From positions 1-8,411 of the forward strand of contig JAFSQZ010000124.1 in NCBI GenBank assembly GCA_017446355.1: a DNA stretch of 8,411 bases. Reading direction: 5' to 3'. Position numbers and translations under genes: made by a program. Source of the DNA: Neisseriaceae bacterium. GTDB taxonomy: Bacteria > Pseudomonadota > Gammaproteobacteria > Burkholderiales > Neisseriaceae. Below the pieces are notes generated by a model. That model saw only the letters and a program-made list of their open reading frames with translations, was not told the origin of the DNA and searched no databases. Of the stretch, positions 6,270-8,411 are shown piece by piece (the first letter of the stretch is position 1; each line of letters opens with the position of its first letter).

Positions 6270-6986
6270 GTGTTACACCAATTTCTTGCTTCTCTCCCTT
6301 TTATGACCGATACTCGCGCCACTTTGGTCATGGACGCATTTTTACCCATCGTCAAATCTGGTTTCATGGTTTCTGTGCCACTTGCGATTGCCTCATTTAT
6401 TATTGGCATGATGATTGCCACCGCAGTTGCCATTGTGCGTGTTATGCCCAAAGGCGGCATATTTCATCGCATCGTATTGACCATTTTACGTATGTATATT
6501 TCCATTATTCGCGGTACACCTATGGTCGTGCAACTGGCGATTGTATTTTACGGCTTGCCTGCAATGAATATTTTTATTGACCCAATTCCTGCCGCCATTA
6601 TTGGTTTCTCACTCAACGTAGGCGCATATGGTTCCGAAACCGTCCGTGCCGCTATTTTGTCCGTTCCCAAAGGACAATGGGAGGCGAGTTTTTCTATTGG
6701 CATGACGTATATGCAAACTTTCCGCCGCATCATCGCACCACAAGCCTTGCGCGTTGCTGTACCACCGTTGAGTAATAGTTTCATTGGCTTATTCAAAGAA
6801 ACATCATTGGCATCGTTTGTAACCGTAACCGAAATGTTCCGTGTAGCACAACAATATGCCAATATGTCGTATGACTTTTTACCTGTGTACATTGAAGTCG
6901 GCTTGGTATACTGGTGTTTCTGCTGGGTATTATTTGTGGTACAAGCGCGTTTGGAAAAACATTTTGATAGACATGTGGCACGGTAG
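6270..6986 (+). CDS. Amino-acid ABC transporter permease, probable cystine type (TcyB/TcyL-like)
   Basis: Inner-membrane subunit that forms the translocation path, normally as a homodimer, and couples to the ATPase. 238 aa from a GTG start supported by AAGGA 7 bases upstream. Several hydrophobic segments are visible, the first at about residues 25-60, as expected for the His/Glu/Gln/Arg/opine permease family. The cytoplasmic EAA loop that docks the ATPase is at 138-158 (EASFSIGMTYMQTFRR then IIAPQA, with G144 and P157). Other family blocks are YISIIRGTPMVVQL, IPAAIIGFSLNVGAYGSE and PPLSNSFIGLFKETSLAS. All of these follow E. coli TcyL (YecS) closely, including GTPxxxQL and YGLP. It is separated from the binding-protein gene by 221 bases with a terminator and a DUS, and from the ATPase gene by 59 bases holding a hairpin. 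No strong promoter of its own is evident in the AT-rich gap. Confidence 0.9.
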   Translation: MLHQFLASLPFMTDTRATLVMDAFLPIVKSGFMVSVPLAIASFIIGMMIATAVAIVRVMPKGGIFHRIVLTILRMYISIIRGTPMVVQLAIVFYGLPAMNIFIDPIPAAIIGFSLNVGAYGSETVRAAILSVPKGQWEASFSIGMTYMQTFRRIIAPQALRVAVPPLSNSFIGLFKETSLASFVTVTEMFRVAQQYANMSYDFLPVYIEVGLVYWCFCWVLFVVQARLEKHFDRHVAR

Positions 6987-7028
6987 TTTTCAGGCTGCCA
7001 GCTCTCTTGGAATATGCAGCCTGAAAAC
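6986..7028 (+). repeat. Convergent DUS pair forming a hairpin between permease and ATPase genes
   Basis: A perfect 13-bp inverted repeat, GTTTTCAGGCTGC (6986-6998) and GCAGCCTGAAAAC (7016-7028), with a 17-base loop; the left arm starts on the last base of the permease stop. The DUS words are king dialect. No T-run follows, so it more likely acts as an mRNA processing or stability hairpin or a partial attenuator than a full terminator. Confidence 0.75.
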
Positions 7029-7045
7029 ATATTGGAAAGAAAATC

Positions 7046-7801
7046 ATGATACAAATTAAAAATATACACAAAACTTTTGGTAATAATGTCATTTTGCGTG
7101 GCATTGATTTAAATATTAACAAAGGGCAAGTGGTGGTCATTTTAGGGCCATCGGGTTCGGGTAAGACCACATTTCTCCGCTGCCTGAATGCACTGGAAAT
7201 TCCTGAACAAGGCACCATTTGCTTTGAGCGCGAACCGATTGTCAGCGTGGATTTTGCCAACAAACCCAGTAAAAAAGACATTCTCGCATTGCGCCGCAAA
7301 TCGGGCATGGTGTTTCAGCAATACAATCTGTTTCCACACAAAACGGCGTTGGAAAACATTATGGAAGCTCCCATTCAAGTACAAGGCAAATCCAAAGATG
7401 TGGCACGCACAGAAGGACTTGCATTGCTAGAAAAAGTAGGGTTAGCAGATAAAGCCGATTTGTACCCCCATCAACTTTCGGGTGGACAACAACAGCGTGT
7501 TGGTATTGCACGTGCTTTGGCATTGCAGCCTGAATTGATGTTGTTTGATGAACCCACCTCCGCACTTGACCCAGAATTGGTTAATGATGTGCTCTTGACC
7601 ATGAAACAACTCGCAACCGAAGGGTGGAGCATGGTAGTGGTAACACATGAAATCAAATTTGCGCTGGACGTAGCGGATATTGTGGTTGTGATGGACGGTG
7701 GTGTCATTGCAGAACAAGGGTCGCCCGATGAATTGTTCAATCATCCCAAACATGAACGAGCAAAAAGTTTCTTATCACGCATTAAACACGATGATATTTA
7801 A
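7046..7801 (+). CDS. Amino-acid ABC transporter ATP-binding protein, probable cystine type (TcyC/TcyN-like)
   Basis: Cytoplasmic ATPase that powers the importer by dimerising on ATP and pulling on the permease EAA loops. 251 aa, a usual length for polar-amino-acid ATPases such as GlnQ and TcyN. All motifs are intact: Walker A GPSGSGKT (34-41), Q-loop at Q91 in VFQQYNLFPH, signature LSGGQQQR (144-151), Walker B LMLFDE (164-169), D-loop SALD (172-175) and switch histidine H201 in VVVTHE. The ATG at 7046 is preceded by a modest ribosome site (GGAAAGA at 7034-7040). It is the last gene of the transporter set. Two DUS cores lie inside it: GCTGCCTGAA at 7179 just after Walker A, and GCAGCCTGAA at 7525 just before Walker B. 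Confidence 0.93.
   Translation: MIQIKNIHKTFGNNVILRGIDLNINKGQVVVILGPSGSGKTTFLRCLNALEIPEQGTICFEREPIVSVDFANKPSKKDILALRRKSGMVFQQYNLFPHKTALENIMEAPIQVQGKSKDVARTEGLALLEKVGLADKADLYPHQLSGGQQQRVGIARALALQPELMLFDEPTSALDPELVNDVLLTMKQLATEGWSMVVVTHEIKFALDVADIVVVMDGGVIAEQGSPDELFNHPKHERAKSFLSRIKHDDI
7179..7188 (+). repeat. DUS core inside the ATPase gene, sim dialect
   Basis: GCTGCCTGAA, read as part of RCLNAL just after the Walker A motif. The two bases before it do not match the 12-mer. Confidence 0.5.
7525..7534 (+). repeat. DUS core inside the ATPase gene, king dialect
   Basis: GCAGCCTGAA, read as LQPEL just before Walker B. QPE is common at this place in the family, so chance coincidence with normal coding is possible. 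Confidence 0.45.
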
Positions 7802-8008
7802 AACCTATATTTATTGTAGCATTCTTGTGAAACACAAATAAGGATTAATAGCAGCAAATCAGTGCCAAGCGTTAAGCTATTTTGAATACCACCAAAAAGT
7901 TGGAGCAAATTAACCTCTATTGTGCTTATAAAGATTTTTCGCATTGCTCAAAATAACGAATAATGGAAAATAGGATTTTGCAGAAACTTCTCATAAAAAG
8001 AACACGCA
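7802..8008. other. AT-rich spacer after the ABC operon, no gene seen
   Basis: No + strand coding frame of note, no clear terminator and no DUS. GAGCAA (7903-7908) and TTGCTC (7944-7949) form a weak distant inverted repeat. A 48-codon minus-strand frame (7944 down to 7798) is discussed under rejected items. Confidence 0.5.
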
Positions 8009-8158
8009 ATGGAAACATCAAAAATAACATACAAACAACCGCCTCAACTATTTGATGACACCCAAAAAGTCATCGCACAATTAGAAAGCAAACTCAATGC
8101 CCCCTTACTGTGTTATTGGAATGCCACAAGGGGAGGCATATGTGACCAGGCAGCCTGA
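8009..8158 (+). pseudogene. N-terminal remnant of a probable SDH-family Clp-fold serine proteinase, truncated at a DUS
   Basis: A 49-codon frame from ATG 8009 reads METSKITYKQPPQLFDDTQK and then IAQLESKLNAPLLCYWNATR before GGIC. The ELExxLxAPLLxYWN..GxxC pattern resembles the start of bacterial proteins annotated as SDH family Clp-fold serine proteinases, which are several hundred residues long and carry their catalytic core further on. Here the frame runs directly into the DUS at 8148-8159 and stops at the TGA within it, so the last residues (QAA) are DUS-encoded and the rest of the gene is missing. The ribosome site (AAAGA region about 8 bases upstream) is poor. The family call is from memory of the pattern and is tentative; truncation at the DUS is seen directly. 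Confidence 0.45.
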
Positions 8159-8159
8159 A
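8148..8159 (+). repeat. Full 12-base DUS, king dialect, at the end of the proteinase remnant
   Basis: AGGCAGCCTGAA, exact. The left flank is ACC rather than TTC, so unlike the other A-centred copies it carries only the king dialect. Its TGA closes the upstream remnant. Confidence 0.8.
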
Positions 8160-8242
8160 AAATTTTTAACTGATTATTAAATATAGAGAAACCTTAACAT
8201 CTTAATTAAAGAATAAAGGAACAAAGAAATAACGGATAATTT

Positions 8243-8380
8243 ATGAAAAATGTATCAATGAACTATTTGGTCATACTGTTTTCATATTTTTTATTCTACC
8301 TAATCTACAGTAGGGGATATAACTATATATTTAAAAAAATAGTAGATTCTAAAAATAGATATAAAATTCAAACAAAGTAA
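8243..8380 (+). CDS. Putative small single-span membrane protein, 45 aa, unknown function
   Basis: ATG 8243 to TAA 8378. The frame is closed by a TAA just upstream at 8237, so this ATG or the Met at codon 6 must be the start. ACGGA (8232-8236) lies 6 bases before the ATG and could serve as ribosome site; a better AAAGGA at 8215-8220 is too far. Residues about 7-22 (NYLVILFSYFLFYLIYS) form one hydrophobic segment rich in Phe, Tyr and Leu, followed by a basic tail (SRGYNYIFKK and KNRYKIQTK), which predicts an inserted protein with the tail in the cytoplasm. A hairpin follows at once. Codons are far more AT-rich than in the neighbouring genes. I do not recognise a family; a chance ORF in AT-rich DNA cannot be excluded. 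Confidence 0.4.
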   Translation: MKNVSMNYLVILFSYFLFYLIYSRGYNYIFKKIVDSKNRYKIQTK

Positions 8381-8402
8381 AAGAGAATCAAAGCTTCTCT
8401 TT
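8380..8402 (+). terminator. Hairpin after the small ORF, possible terminator
   Basis: An 8-bp inverted repeat, AAAGAGAA (8380-8387) and TTCTCTTT (8395-8402), with a 7-base loop, begins at the last base of the stop codon. The stem is low in GC and only a short T-run ends it, so termination would be weak. Confidence 0.4.
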
Positions 8403-8411
8403 AGTGAATAA

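Noticed and set aside
6548..7308. Two overlapping minus-strand ORFs of over 170 codons opposite the permease and ATPase genes
   Set aside because: The + strand genes carry full family motifs; the antisense frames show no recognisable domain and are shadows.
7798..7944. 48-aa minus-strand ORF starting MRKIFISTIE with a hydrophobic middle
   Set aside because: No good ribosome site, no recognised family, and it overlaps the end of the ATPase gene; chance in AT-rich DNA is the simpler reading.

Overview
The window looks like chromosomal DNA from a naturally transformable member of the Neisseriaceae, in the Simonsiella/Alysiella/Kingella part of the family. The Smc and leucyl aminopeptidase proteins are of neisserial type, and the DNA is dotted with copies of the DNA uptake sequence (DUS) in the dialects I know as AG-simDUS (AGGCTGCCTGAA) and AG-kingDUS (AGGCAGCCTGAA). 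The genus cannot be fixed from the sequence alone. All confidently called genes are on the + strand.

Layout. 2-817 is the 3' part of pepA (leucyl aminopeptidase), cut by the window edge and followed by a strong long-stem hairpin (826-888). 889-1065 is intergenic, with two DUS, a 14-bp palindrome and a -10-like box. 1066-4554 is a complete smc gene (1162 aa chromosome-organising ATPase) with a very glutamine-rich coiled coil and ten internal DUS. 4575-4935 is a decayed C-terminal piece of an MFS transporter, cut on the left exactly at a DUS and frameshifted at a T6 run. 4936-5196 has no convincing gene, but an 80-codon minus-strand frame stays open across it. 5197-7801 is a three-gene ABC importer for a polar amino acid, most similar to cystine systems: lipoprotein binding protein, permease, ATPase. 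A DUS-based terminator separates the binding protein from the permease, and a DUS-pair hairpin separates the permease from the ATPase. 7802-8411 is AT-rich accessory DNA with a 49-codon remnant that probably comes from a Clp-fold serine proteinase of the SDH family and ends inside a DUS, then a 45-aa putative small membrane protein and a closing hairpin.

How the genes work together. pepA and smc are housekeeping genes with no evident link to each other. The ABC genes form one functional unit: the lipoprotein captures substrate outside the inner membrane, the permease forms the channel as a homodimer, and the ATPase drives import. The internal terminator would favour excess binding protein over permease and ATPase.

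I see no undescribed defence or mobile system. The most interesting signal is the behaviour of the DUS: they are dense inside smc and read as three recurring peptides, they are used as terminators and hairpins, they sit at the broken ends of both gene remnants, and their dialect differs between the smc part and the ABC-transporter part of the window.
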